Below are positions 17,001-25,431 of a stretch of 31,414 bases of DNA, one piece after another. A program made the translations under genes and the position numbers. The stretch lies in IMG/VR virus record IMGVR_UViG_3300018428_000103, positions 1-31,414 of that record; one strand, written 5' to 3'. The number at the start of each line of letters is the position of its first letter. The stretch's first letter is position 1. The DNA is from a virus. The notes below the pieces were generated by a model. That model did not search any database. It saw only the letters and a list, made by a program, of their open reading frames with translations, and was not told where the DNA came from.

Positions 17001-17663
17001 GATTATGATAATGGATTATTCCTTCATAAAGCACATCCGGATTTATTAAATTTATTTAGTGGATATATTTCTACTATGCAAAATTTAGATTTATCAATTA
17101 CTCCATATCAAATAACGACATTAAATATGTATTCTGCTGTAATCGCTACAACGGATAGTATGATATTTTCTATGCCAAAGACTGCAACGTTACAATCTTC
17201 GGATTCTAATAATTTAAAACAATTAGCGTACAGATACGATGAAAATGTTGCTAGAACTATAAAGACTTCATTTGATGCAAATGACCAATATTTATTAGGC
17301 GGTAGATCTTGTGGATCTTTCTTATTTATGTCTCCTATAAATCCTAATTCTTTATTAGTAGATGGAGATAATAAATTTGCGGCAAAAAGAGTTTCTGAAG
17401 GTGAAAATAATGCCATATCTATTGATATAGTTTTTCAATATAGAATGACTGATTTTTCAGGTAATAATCCAACTAGTGATATAGGTAGAGTAGGCGGAAT
17501 TCTATCTAAGAATCTAACTAATATTACTTATTCTAAAAAGATAGGCTTAGATATTTTTGATTCAAATGACAATCAATTTTCATTTGATTTAGAAGTTTTT
17601 GCAAAATATAAGGCACAAGGATCTAATCAAAATTCTGTGAAGGCTGCTACTCTATCTGCTTAA
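14004..17663 (+). CDS. Very large tail/baseplate structural protein with coiled coil and fibronectin-III-like domain
   Basis: This is a 1219-residue protein. The N-terminus is helical and contains GYMNRELKRLDHNIKALSGL (about 58-77), then a beta-rich section. A lysine-rich coiled coil follows at about 418-500 (KKLTADKVSADSTIKKLDD onward). Residues about 510-650 look like a fibronectin-III/Ig-like pair, with VVKFKVQYRYLSTSGKTSE, VVEFKIKSISEAGWPSNP and SEWSDIIRVVFPE. A second short coiled coil, FDKLSEMQSRLAGLEETIANI, is near 713-733. The remainder is Ser/Asn-rich beta structure. It was not recognised as a T4 protein; by position it may serve as wedge extension or long-fibre proximal part. It overlaps the upstream gene by four bases (ATGA) and is followed by a 54-base gap with a promoter-like element. 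Confidence 0.55.
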   Translation: MNTNNSLSTIIKQFLEINTNTLNAFERINEAVISDRETVPLDILTEDGGTKTVYVPAFGYMNRELKRLDHNIKALSGLTDGTAKVRLADGSYQKILKSSLKTPAADITNINRPFEFETKSNNFFEDFLTPLLTTSFDVSNQIPTDTERVLVKRIVIDGSFDFAAQFFDENYKGLDDINYNDLINAIAFDNIPFYVDEEVRDMPYRNTLYYGKFDVTSIDTIQKTIIVEGQETRQTIKLYTLDKLTYTDTDKDLKDTEFMKVGDELIVNTIRRSTKYKVKTIYTETRQVELDIIEGYEAIKIGADILSIYKANDTQVNIQINVGFDERFVVFFKPIDPNSKIIAENWSPGAGIYSNELTLTMESGETITLANYYKQNVADFGQFIKALKDDPIPPSTLGVAPNVPEIFEENFKVVQINKHLTENDAALKVKKLTADKVSADSTIKKLDDTIAKKRSLISTKKYKSTIERDRDKNELTSLINERASEAKLYSSIVSQIQSSASDAQLTKIEPKYRIRGFWSIPEPKLVAETIPQEVVKFKVQYRYLSTSGKTSEIAQISFDENGNTRTGVFSNWNEYETPVRARLRDEEGKFYWSNSAVEDGQEVNFNQLDIPITSGEVVEFKIKSISEAGWPSNPLESEWSDIIRVVFPEGELDDVSIVNLVEENANEVARVKLLEELEAAGVYSHIADSFSANENYFSHTSNTIASGFLSPEQNPVSLFDKLSEMQSRLAGLEETIANIRGELSVTLVAEDGTITEIKKNTNNKIFAGYYTEEVADLNIKKGHIVTKTFKLLLNNTKSTTLELVARIIGDRTLPVYKSTDPSIDNGFGFNPTGAIDAKIIDDNYYRTEAKYDMVPIQYQSLGEESETQFTSNSPYQSIQRRGQFIYSRYMDIANESPLYLKESVITSETSDKFSDYEYELSYSIYDSNTVNTLPVSGDATSNAFIWSGTFGRNKAITYNGADPLDPSTQYLFYTNNIAANPNDSNEHIDVTETTSLNPSDYDNGLFLHKAHPDLLNLFSGYISTMQNLDLSITPYQITTLNMYSAVIATTDSMIFSMPKTATLQSSDSNNLKQLAYRYDENVARTIKTSFDANDQYLLGGRSCGSFLFMSPINPNSLLVDGDNKFAAKRVSEGENNAISIDIVFQYRMTDFSGNNPTSDIGRVGGILSKNLTNITYSKKIGLDIFDSNDNQFSFDLEVFAKYKAQGSNQNSVKAATLSA

Positions 17664-17673
17664 AGAGGGTTAG

Positions 17674-17700
17674 ATATATACTACGAGATTAGTATATTAA
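17674..17700 (+). promoter_or_regulatory. Promoter-like region with inverted repeat before the giant fibre gene
   Basis: GATATATA at 17674-17681 overlaps a perfect inverted repeat, ATATACTA (17677-17684) and TAGTATAT (17691-17698), separated by CGAGAT. A second variant of the element, AGATTAGTATATTA, lies at 17687-17700 and ends 17 bases before the start at 17718. It shares CGAGATT with copy 1 at 3461. Either a promoter core with an operator-like palindrome or an RNA hairpin at the 5' end of the transcript would fit; the stem is AT-rich and no T-run follows, so a terminator is unlikely. Confidence 0.4.
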
Positions 17701-17717
17701 AATAGTCTATTTATAGG

Positions 17718-20700
17718 ATGCCAAACTTCGTTACTAAAAGTATACAGCTTTATTACAAACCACATGACGGTTTAAGTTTAAATCAGGGAAATGCAGATGA
17801 ATTTCCTACTTCTGATGGACCATTAATTTATTATTATAGACTTGAGAGTAGTGTTAATCCAAATCTTGTAGATTGCAATACGACTTATACGACCGTTATA
17901 GGTTTATCTACTACTGGGGGTATAGAATTAGAGGCTGCTTCATTTTCTGGAGGACCCGGATGCGCGAATCCGTTGTGGGATTTGAATCAATTGGCAGAGG
18001 CTGGAGTTTTTCTATACTATAATAACGCGTGTACCCAAGAGGCAGCTCCCGGTAAATATAGTGATAATCCATTTCCAGCTTTAACATTTGATCCAGCTGA
18101 TAATGAGATCGCGGTGGTATATAGTTATAATCCCCCTCCGAGCGTCAGCTTACACAATACTAATTATAATTGGGAGACATATACTATATTTACACCACTC
18201 GGTGGAATAGAGAACGATTTACAGAGTAGAAACGTTTCGCCTATAAATGCGGTATATGTAAATTTTACAGGAATCCCTGGCCAAGTTTATCAAAAAATAG
18301 TACCAGTAAACGGAATACCATGCAATTTCAGTATAGGTACAATACCTCTTTCCAATATAAGTTATTTTCCGACAGAAGATGTACCTCCCGGAGCTACATT
18401 AGCAGAAATAGCTGAAGGAGGAATACCTTTAATGGATGGAGATGGCAACCAATTAACTACAGGGTATTTTGCGGATCAATCTTTCCCTAGTACAAATAAT
18501 GACGTCTTTATTTATGAAGCTCAAGGTCTTCAAAATTCATTCACTATGAATTGGGAAGAATTTATTTGTACTCAAGTAGTTGCACCTAATCTTCCAGTTA
18601 AAGAATTTTTTGTCAAACACGCTTCTACAATTGAAGCAAACATAGAGGTTGATTCTAATAGCAATTCATTTTGTTCTATAGGCGAAGAAATTAGAATATT
18701 TTATACAAGTAATTCTGATTATGATACCTTTGAAGAGCTTATGAGGGCTCAAGAACCTATTTATTATAGCAATGTAGATTTACCAATTGAAGTTTTACCA
18801 GAGTATTGGCAGCTTATACATGCGGGTCAAGGTGCGTATGGGTTAGATGATAATAGATATTTTATTTATTTATTAGAAGAACCTCCAACAACTACAGGGT
18901 ATACAATTTCAGGTTGGTATTCCTTTGGTTCTTCTCAAACTTATTCTCTTGTAGATCAAAATTCCGTAGCAATTTATTGTAACGTAGACGGTATTTCTAT
19001 ATCGCAGGTAAAAACAATTGATTTAATTTATTCAAATACCGAGGCCGGTTATTGCAGTATAACCGTAAACAATCAGGCACAAAATACAATAACATGTCAA
19101 TATCTTAACATACTATGGGATTCTTCTCAGGGTGGAAATCCACCTGATTTAACACTTAATGAGATTATTTCTAATCAAATTCCTATTTATATTAATAGTC
19201 AAAGTAACCCAGCATATTACGATATACCTAGTCTTTTATTGGATAGCGGATTTTACGGGGATCAAACCGGAATTTGTTATAACTTTAGTAGTGCTTTAGC
19301 ACAACAAAGTAATAACCCTTGGAGAGGTAGAGATCTTATTACTATTTCTAGTGAATATAGTTTACCGTTTATATGTGAAGGCAATTTACAACAAATTTCT
19401 TTATATAGTATAACTGGAAGTACAGGAGTTTGGGGCACTTTATATCCTGATTATGATTTTAGTGATGAATGGTGTTATAGACAAAAGACTCCAGTTACTT
19501 CTAATTATTATTATAGTTTACACCCTGATCTAAATTTTGATATTCATCAAATAGTTCAGTACGGCGTAAATTTATATACAGACCTTCAACTAACTAATGC
19601 GTTAGATACTGATTCATATTCTGATGATTTATCTTATTATTATAAGTGGGTAAATAACGTTGATGGAACTGGAGGTAATTGGATAGGACTTAATGCCCAA
19701 GGCCAAGAAACATCTTCATTTATAGAAAGCGAAATACAGTGTAATTTAACGCCTAATGATAATTTATTTCCTTCTGATTCAGGTTTTCAAATTAATAATA
19801 CTACGAATATAGGAGATGATGGTGAATTATTAGCATATTATGTCTTTACTTCATGTATACCAATAAACGGAGTTTATAGCAATTATATAGTTGCAGGTGC
19901 ACACACTAACATATCGGATACCCAATCTGGTCATATGTGGGATCTTAAGGAGGAAATAGGGTTTAATTCTACTTTTTTTAGTTTAGATTCTTTAGACCTT
20001 AAATTTGGTTGTAAAAAATTAATAGGTATAATATATGCAATGGATCCTTCATTGGCAATGTTATCAATGAATGAACTTGGATATTCTATTGGAAATACAG
20101 AATATGTTAGTGCAGGCACAATAGGCATACTAAGCGAAGGTGTCATATATTATTTTAATAGCGAGCCATATTGTCAAAATTGTATTGATTTTTCAAATGC
20201 TTCTGGTTCTTTTACATTTCCTGAGTTTAATGATGGCACAGAAATAGAAGATGTATCTCCTAGATTTGATTTAGAAAAAAATTATAATTTACATAATGTT
20301 TCTAAGCCATTATTAAGAACAAATCCTAGGCTTACTGGAAACGTAAAGTTAGTTACGTCTTCCAATGATGAAATATATTTAGAATCTATAAACGCTAATA
20401 AAGAGCTTGCGGATTCTAGGTATAAGAGATATGGTATAAGTAAAAGCGGTCTATATGTATATGATGTATCTAGATTTTTTAATGATAATAAAACACCATA
20501 TGATATGGTGTATGAAACAAAAAGAATATCATCTGACTTTTCGGTTTTAGAAACATATGATTTACAATTTGAGGATGAGTATCAATATGGAGTAAGATTT
20601 AATAAGTCTAAATTATACGATGAAAATTTTAGAATTTTTGCTCCTATTAAACTAGATACTAATATTCCTAAAAAGTTTGTGATATATCGCGTTAATTCCC

Positions 20701-23700
20701 CGAAACAAACTCAAGAATTAAGCGATAGTGCATTAGATAAACAAACTAGAATAAACGAATTATTGGCAAATGCTACGATCATAAAAGTGTTTGACTTAAG
20801 TGAAACGTCTAATTTGGGCAGTTATATTAGAAATCATGTTTTTAACGAGGAATTTAAATCATCTCCTCTTACTGTTTCCTTTGAAAAAAATGAACAAACC
20901 TTTTATAATGGTATAGACTTGGTTAAAGGCGGCTTTACTAGTAAGGGAGAATATATCTACAAAGACTTTGTGAATACTGATAAGCCTCTTATTGAAGCCA
21001 ACGATTTTATTACCGACGGATTTAAAAGAAATAGAGTAGTATCTGCAGATATTCTAAACTTAGAATTTATGTTTGATGATAATGATGCTGAAGATTATTC
21101 GGTTAATAGATACTTTGGCCTATATGTTGATGAAATTCCAACAGGAAGAGGCGTTATTCAAAGAGTAAATAACGGCTTAATTAAGTTTAAAAACTTAACA
21201 TCATATATGTTCTATGACAATTTAGAGGGTTCTTTATTTGATGGTTCCAAGTTTGCTATACCTTCTAGTCAAATGATGAGAGATATACCTATTTTAGGTT
21301 ACGTTAAATGTGATTCACACTATCATAATATATTAAATGGTGCAGGATGGGATGCAAATAACTATACACTTAAGATACAAGACAACGGAGATTCTATAAA
21401 TAGATTTGTAGGAATAAAGGATACAAATAGAGTTGTTTCTTTATTAGAAAATTCAGGGGTTGGATATGATTTCGTTAAAATACAAATAACTGATATACCC
21501 AGCAATGGATGTAGAATAGCTGTGCCCGAAATAAAACAACAATCTTATTGTGTTGAATTTATTAATTACATATCTAACACTAATATAACTGTTAATGTAT
21601 CGTATCCATCTTCTCAACAATATGTCATAAATACCGGGACAAGTGTAGAAGAAGCCTTAAATAATATTAAAACTTCAATTGAAGCTGACAATTATTTTAC
21701 AATTGATATAGAAAATAATGTATTATTTATAAAGGAAAAATATAGATCTTTTTCAGACCACGGTTTAAATATAACTTCTAACAATCCAGCGTGTGTATTA
21801 AAGACATTTGAAAACTATACTCACTTTAATTTATTAGAAAATATATTAACCGCCGACGATTCCATTCCAAAAGGTAGATTTGATGGGTCAAGATTTTCAA
21901 ATTTAGGTACGACTAATGATGTATTAATTGCTTTGTCTTCTGCAATTAAAGATAAAAACGGATTAGATACTATTAATTTTAAAGATTCTATTTATGTATA
22001 TGCAAATCAAAATATAGGATATGATACTAGAAGGTTTTGTGTTCTTTTAAAGAATGATAATCCTAATCAATTTTGTAATATATCAAATCTAGATGAATCG
22101 AATAAATTAGACGTACATGAAGATATTTTATTAAATTGGTCTGCATATTATATGATAGGCGGTCATTCAGATGGTAGATCAGTTTTAATTTCTAAAGATT
22201 CGGTCGGTGGAATAAACATAGGTGATTACATTAATACTAAATCTCTTTCAATTTATAATCAAGTAATAGATATAGTTGAAAATATAAATGATTTAAAGGG
22301 TGATTACTTAAAGGTAGTATTTAAAATTAGACACGTATTAGGCAGTGGAGAATTTAAAGTTTTTTCAGAATACGAGGCTGAAATAGGGCTTTTATCAGCA
22401 TATGACATGTATGATTTGGGTTTTGATTTTTACGATACTTCAAATTCAGATTTAAAAGAACTTAAGTATGAGACTTATGAAAATACTAATTATGTCCCAG
22501 CAAATGAAGCTATATTTGAATCAAACACTGATCAAGAATCAATTGCTAATGCGTTAGAAGGTATTATAGATTACAGCTATTATCTTACCCCCGATAATTT
22601 CTTTGCTAATTTAACGCCAGTCTTAAAACCTGAATCTCCAACTGAAGAATCTACTGAAAAGATATATTCTGAATTTGATAGATTAAAAGAAAATCAACTT
22701 AAAGAGTTTTCTACAAATTCTAGAATAGTACCTAATATAAACAAATGGGTATTAAAGGATACCAAAACTGTTAGAGATCAGCCATATTATTTAAACGTAA
22801 ATGAAGCTTTCGGAAGGACTAATTTTGCACCCGACATTACAATAGAAGGAAGAAATGCTTCTTCTTTTTCTCATGAATGGTTTTATATACTTAATAAGCC
22901 TTCTTATTTAAAACACTACATGTTAAATGATACGTTTAGCTATATTAACTACATAAATGGATTTAACTTAACTAAAGATTTATTTAAATCAATAGATAAT
23001 GATTACTTTAATAATTTTATGGTTAGTGAAGGCTTTGATGTTTCTGTAGACCCCGATGATTCTCAAATCTATGTGGTTACTAAATCTGGCGATAATCTTT
23101 TAATTAATGATGAAATTAGTGTTAGCTTGAAATTCGTTGTAGGAGAAACTTACTTATTTAATTTATCTAGTTTGGAAAATCCTACTTTATTTTCTATTGA
23201 AACAAACGGAGTTGGAGAATATGTTTATGAAATTATAGCAGGTACACCATATGGTAAGTACACGACTCTTACTTCTGGATATATTAGTTATTCTTATGAT
23301 TCTGTGCCTAAAGGATTTATTAGTGTAAATACAGAAGATTTGAATAAGTTTGAAGCATTTATAAAAACTAATCGTAATATTAAATATACCTTTTCTAGAG
23401 GCGGAAGTGAAATAGATTTTTCTTCTACAATATTTAAGGGTCTTAAATTTACATTTAAAAACAGAAAAGAATTTACAAAGGAAATACCTTCTGAATTTTT
23501 AAAGGATAGCTCATTTAATGAATATAAATTTTCTGTTGTAGTAGATTTTAAAACGGGTCAACCTAATAATTCTATTAATTATGAAATTATAAAGAATGAT
23601 AAATTCAACTACGTTATTTTCTTTATAAATGTCAACTTAGATGAGGTATATGTCGGTAATACATTAAATAGAAAATTAGCATATTTGCTTTCAAACCAAT

Positions 23701-25430
23701 TACAATCAGTTGGAGATGAATATATTAATGATGATGTAAAGATAAATGGCGCATTAGATATAAGCACTATAGATTTTAATCAACCTGGTCCATATATTAT
23801 ATCAGGCATAGATCACTTTGATGGTACATCTCCGGATTTCTTAACTCAAATTGCGCCCGGTCCAGATGGGACATATGGTCAATTAGAAATAGATTATCAA
23901 ATAGATGATTCTAATGGAGATCCAATAATATATTATTTACAGATAATTAGCGTATTGTCTGATAGTCAAATAGTAGTAGAAGGGTTTCCAACAGATGGCC
24001 AAGGAAATGTTATAAATCCAGTATATGTTCCTTTATCTTTACAGGAAATTGCCGAATACGTTTATGTTGGCGGAGGAGCCAATAATCACAATCAATTATT
24101 GTCTAATTTATCTATTAATAATATTGTAGATATGATAAATGGATATAATCCCTTAATCAAGTATACTACGATAACTAAAGATGGCCAAGAGTTAACAAAT
24201 AGGTTTGTCATGACAATTGACGATGGAAAGGAAATAGTTAGAAATTCTAAATTAGTGGCAACAGCAGATATTAATAGGCCTAAAAGCTATAGTTTATCTA
24301 AAGGAAATATAGGATATGTATTAGAAGAATCTAATAATTATTACCCCTTCTTAATTAGACACTCTGGGCATTATGACTACGATTTAAAGCCTATTGTTAC
24401 ATTTACTGACATGTACACTCATTTTAAGGTAAATAGAAATTACGTTAAAAATGCATTCTTAGAAGAAAAATTGTTTAAGAATAAATTTTATAAGCATCCT
24501 TATTTTTATGTAAACGAAGAAACTAGTCCAAACTCAGATGGACCTAGAGATGTGCATAGAGCAGAATCTTATTATCGTAAATATAATAGAACTAATGTTG
24601 CGTTCAATTTAGGATTTATTTCTGACGATGGCATGCACGATTCGAATTGGGGTATAATTAAAAATCATTTTTACCATAAAGTTAATGAAGATAATTCTAC
24701 TGGTGTAACCAAGCTTAGTGAAAGTAGTGAGTTTTTACCTCAATATCCTTTAATAGGAGAAATAGCAATTGATAAAAAGGATGTTAACGTGTTTAGGTCT
24801 TCTTGGGAACAAGACTACTACAGAACTGCATTGGCAGGAGGAGAGTTTAATTCTGCACCTGGAACTCTGTCAACCGTAGAATCAAGGTCTTATTTGGCAT
24901 CTACTGTTATGAAATTAAAAGAATCATATACTATTACTTCTTTTACCTTTTCAAACGTAGGTACTTTTGAAAATTTAGATCGTATACTAAAAAATAATTC
25001 TCATACAACTAACGTTGTCTTTGCCGAAGATTCTGAAAAGGTTTATATAGATTTTTATATGACGGATTTAATATCGGATGTATTGTCAGACATAGGAGTG
25101 GCAAATGAAATTAAAAAATATGTTTCTGAAGACGCTTCATTTCAAAATAAAACCGATTTATCAGATGACGTGAAATCTTATGTTAACAATAATTTAGTTT
25201 CATTATTTTCCATAGATGAAGTAGAGCTTTATGTTAGAAAAACACAAAGTGAAATAACTCAATTAAACCCAGTTGAATCTTTAGATCAAATTAATAATGG
25301 AGGATTTGAAATAGACATAAATTATACTTTAGTACAACATAAGCAAAGACCTGTTAATTTTAGATTGATATATAATAAGAGTTTAGGATATTCTTATGTT
25401 ATGCGACCAGTTGTAAAAATAAAACAATAA
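17718..25430 (+). CDS. Giant 2570-residue virion protein with N-terminal Cys-containing repeats
   Basis: This is the largest gene in the window. Residues 1-840 hold about 17 cysteines and roughly six degenerate units centred on L-x-E-[IL]-x(3-4)-[IV]-x-[IL]-Y-x-[DN] (for example LNEIISNQIPIYIN, IHQIVQYGVNLYTD, LAEIAEGGIPLMD), a module type common in fibres of Bacteroidota phages. From about 850 (KPLLRTNPRLTGNVKL) to the end, cysteines are few and the sequence is mixed alpha/beta. Residues about 1801-1861 contain a cupredoxin-like segment (VVGETYLFNLSSLENP). The C-terminal part contains PLIGEIAIDKKDVNVFRSSW and a long polar stretch. There is no signal peptide or membrane helix. It is probably a tail fibre, tail-hub extension or adhesin; the repeats may bind the cell surface and the remainder may anchor to the virion. 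A copy of the promoter-like element lies inside its last 70 bases. Confidence 0.6.
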   Translation: MPNFVTKSIQLYYKPHDGLSLNQGNADEFPTSDGPLIYYYRLESSVNPNLVDCNTTYTTVIGLSTTGGIELEAASFSGGPGCANPLWDLNQLAEAGVFLYYNNACTQEAAPGKYSDNPFPALTFDPADNEIAVVYSYNPPPSVSLHNTNYNWETYTIFTPLGGIENDLQSRNVSPINAVYVNFTGIPGQVYQKIVPVNGIPCNFSIGTIPLSNISYFPTEDVPPGATLAEIAEGGIPLMDGDGNQLTTGYFADQSFPSTNNDVFIYEAQGLQNSFTMNWEEFICTQVVAPNLPVKEFFVKHASTIEANIEVDSNSNSFCSIGEEIRIFYTSNSDYDTFEELMRAQEPIYYSNVDLPIEVLPEYWQLIHAGQGAYGLDDNRYFIYLLEEPPTTTGYTISGWYSFGSSQTYSLVDQNSVAIYCNVDGISISQVKTIDLIYSNTEAGYCSITVNNQAQNTITCQYLNILWDSSQGGNPPDLTLNEIISNQIPIYINSQSNPAYYDIPSLLLDSGFYGDQTGICYNFSSALAQQSNNPWRGRDLITISSEYSLPFICEGNLQQISLYSITGSTGVWGTLYPDYDFSDEWCYRQKTPVTSNYYYSLHPDLNFDIHQIVQYGVNLYTDLQLTNALDTDSYSDDLSYYYKWVNNVDGTGGNWIGLNAQGQETSSFIESEIQCNLTPNDNLFPSDSGFQINNTTNIGDDGELLAYYVFTSCIPINGVYSNYIVAGAHTNISDTQSGHMWDLKEEIGFNSTFFSLDSLDLKFGCKKLIGIIYAMDPSLAMLSMNELGYSIGNTEYVSAGTIGILSEGVIYYFNSEPYCQNCIDFSNASGSFTFPEFNDGTEIEDVSPRFDLEKNYNLHNVSKPLLRTNPRLTGNVKLVTSSNDEIYLESINANKELADSRYKRYGISKSGLYVYDVSRFFNDNKTPYDMVYETKRISSDFSVLETYDLQFEDEYQYGVRFNKSKLYDENFRIFAPIKLDTNIPKKFVIYRVNSPKQTQELSDSALDKQTRINELLANATIIKVFDLSETSNLGSYIRNHVFNEEFKSSPLTVSFEKNEQTFYNGIDLVKGGFTSKGEYIYKDFVNTDKPLIEANDFITDGFKRNRVVSADILNLEFMFDDNDAEDYSVNRYFGLYVDEIPTGRGVIQRVNNGLIKFKNLTSYMFYDNLEGSLFDGSKFAIPSSQMMRDIPILGYVKCDSHYHNILNGAGWDANNYTLKIQDNGDSINRFVGIKDTNRVVSLLENSGVGYDFVKIQITDIPSNGCRIAVPEIKQQSYCVEFINYISNTNITVNVSYPSSQQYVINTGTSVEEALNNIKTSIEADNYFTIDIENNVLFIKEKYRSFSDHGLNITSNNPACVLKTFENYTHFNLLENILTADDSIPKGRFDGSRFSNLGTTNDVLIALSSAIKDKNGLDTINFKDSIYVYANQNIGYDTRRFCVLLKNDNPNQFCNISNLDESNKLDVHEDILLNWSAYYMIGGHSDGRSVLISKDSVGGINIGDYINTKSLSIYNQVIDIVENINDLKGDYLKVVFKIRHVLGSGEFKVFSEYEAEIGLLSAYDMYDLGFDFYDTSNSDLKELKYETYENTNYVPANEAIFESNTDQESIANALEGIIDYSYYLTPDNFFANLTPVLKPESPTEESTEKIYSEFDRLKENQLKEFSTNSRIVPNINKWVLKDTKTVRDQPYYLNVNEAFGRTNFAPDITIEGRNASSFSHEWFYILNKPSYLKHYMLNDTFSYINYINGFNLTKDLFKSIDNDYFNNFMVSEGFDVSVDPDDSQIYVVTKSGDNLLINDEISVSLKFVVGETYLFNLSSLENPTLFSIETNGVGEYVYEIIAGTPYGKYTTLTSGYISYSYDSVPKGFISVNTEDLNKFEAFIKTNRNIKYTFSRGGSEIDFSSTIFKGLKFTFKNRKEFTKEIPSEFLKDSSFNEYKFSVVVDFKTGQPNNSINYEIIKNDKFNYVIFFINVNLDEVYVGNTLNRKLAYLLSNQLQSVGDEYINDDVKINGALDISTIDFNQPGPYIISGIDHFDGTSPDFLTQIAPGPDGTYGQLEIDYQIDDSNGDPIIYYLQIISVLSDSQIVVEGFPTDGQGNVINPVYVPLSLQEIAEYVYVGGGANNHNQLLSNLSINNIVDMINGYNPLIKYTTITKDGQELTNRFVMTIDDGKEIVRNSKLVATADINRPKSYSLSKGNIGYVLEESNNYYPFLIRHSGHYDYDLKPIVTFTDMYTHFKVNRNYVKNAFLEEKLFKNKFYKHPYFYVNEETSPNSDGPRDVHRAESYYRKYNRTNVAFNLGFISDDGMHDSNWGIIKNHFYHKVNEDNSTGVTKLSESSEFLPQYPLIGEIAIDKKDVNVFRSSWEQDYYRTALAGGEFNSAPGTLSTVESRSYLASTVMKLKESYTITSFTFSNVGTFENLDRILKNNSHTTNVVFAEDSEKVYIDFYMTDLISDVLSDIGVANEIKKYVSEDASFQNKTDLSDDVKSYVNNNLVSLFSIDEVELYVRKTQSEITQLNPVESLDQINNGGFEIDINYTLVQHKQRPVNFRLIYNKSLGYSYVMRPVVKIKQ
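17960..20150 (+). repeat. Degenerate protein repeats, about six units, in the giant protein
   Basis: The repeats are visible only at protein level. Each unit has a Cys, a stretch of 25-60 residues, then L-x-E-[IL] and a short [IV]-x-[IL]-Y-x-[DN] strand, followed by a Tyr/Asp-rich segment and often a second Cys. Unit length varies from about 90 to 150 residues. DNA identity between units is low, so they are old duplications or exchanged modules. The bounds given are approximate. Confidence 0.45.
23118..23300 (+). other. Cupredoxin-like module (copy B)
   Basis: Residues 1801-1861 of the giant protein, with FVVGETYLFNLSSLENPTLF and SGYISYSYD, match residues 86-140 of the protein at 28298 (LEAGKTYKFNLNALPDPSLF and YGTINYSYQ). 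Both share the G-x-T-Y-x-F start with the module at 8611. No His/Cys/Met copper ligand set is present. Confidence 0.5.
25362..25374 (+). promoter_or_regulatory. AGATTGATATATA promoter-like element, copy 2
   Basis: This is an exact 13-base copy lying inside the last codons of the giant gene and ending 57 bases before the start of the collagen-like fibre gene. Because it is within coding sequence it might be chance, but its identity with the copies at 3463 and 30918 and its place just before a gene start argue for function. Confidence 0.45.
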
Positions 25431-25431
25431 A

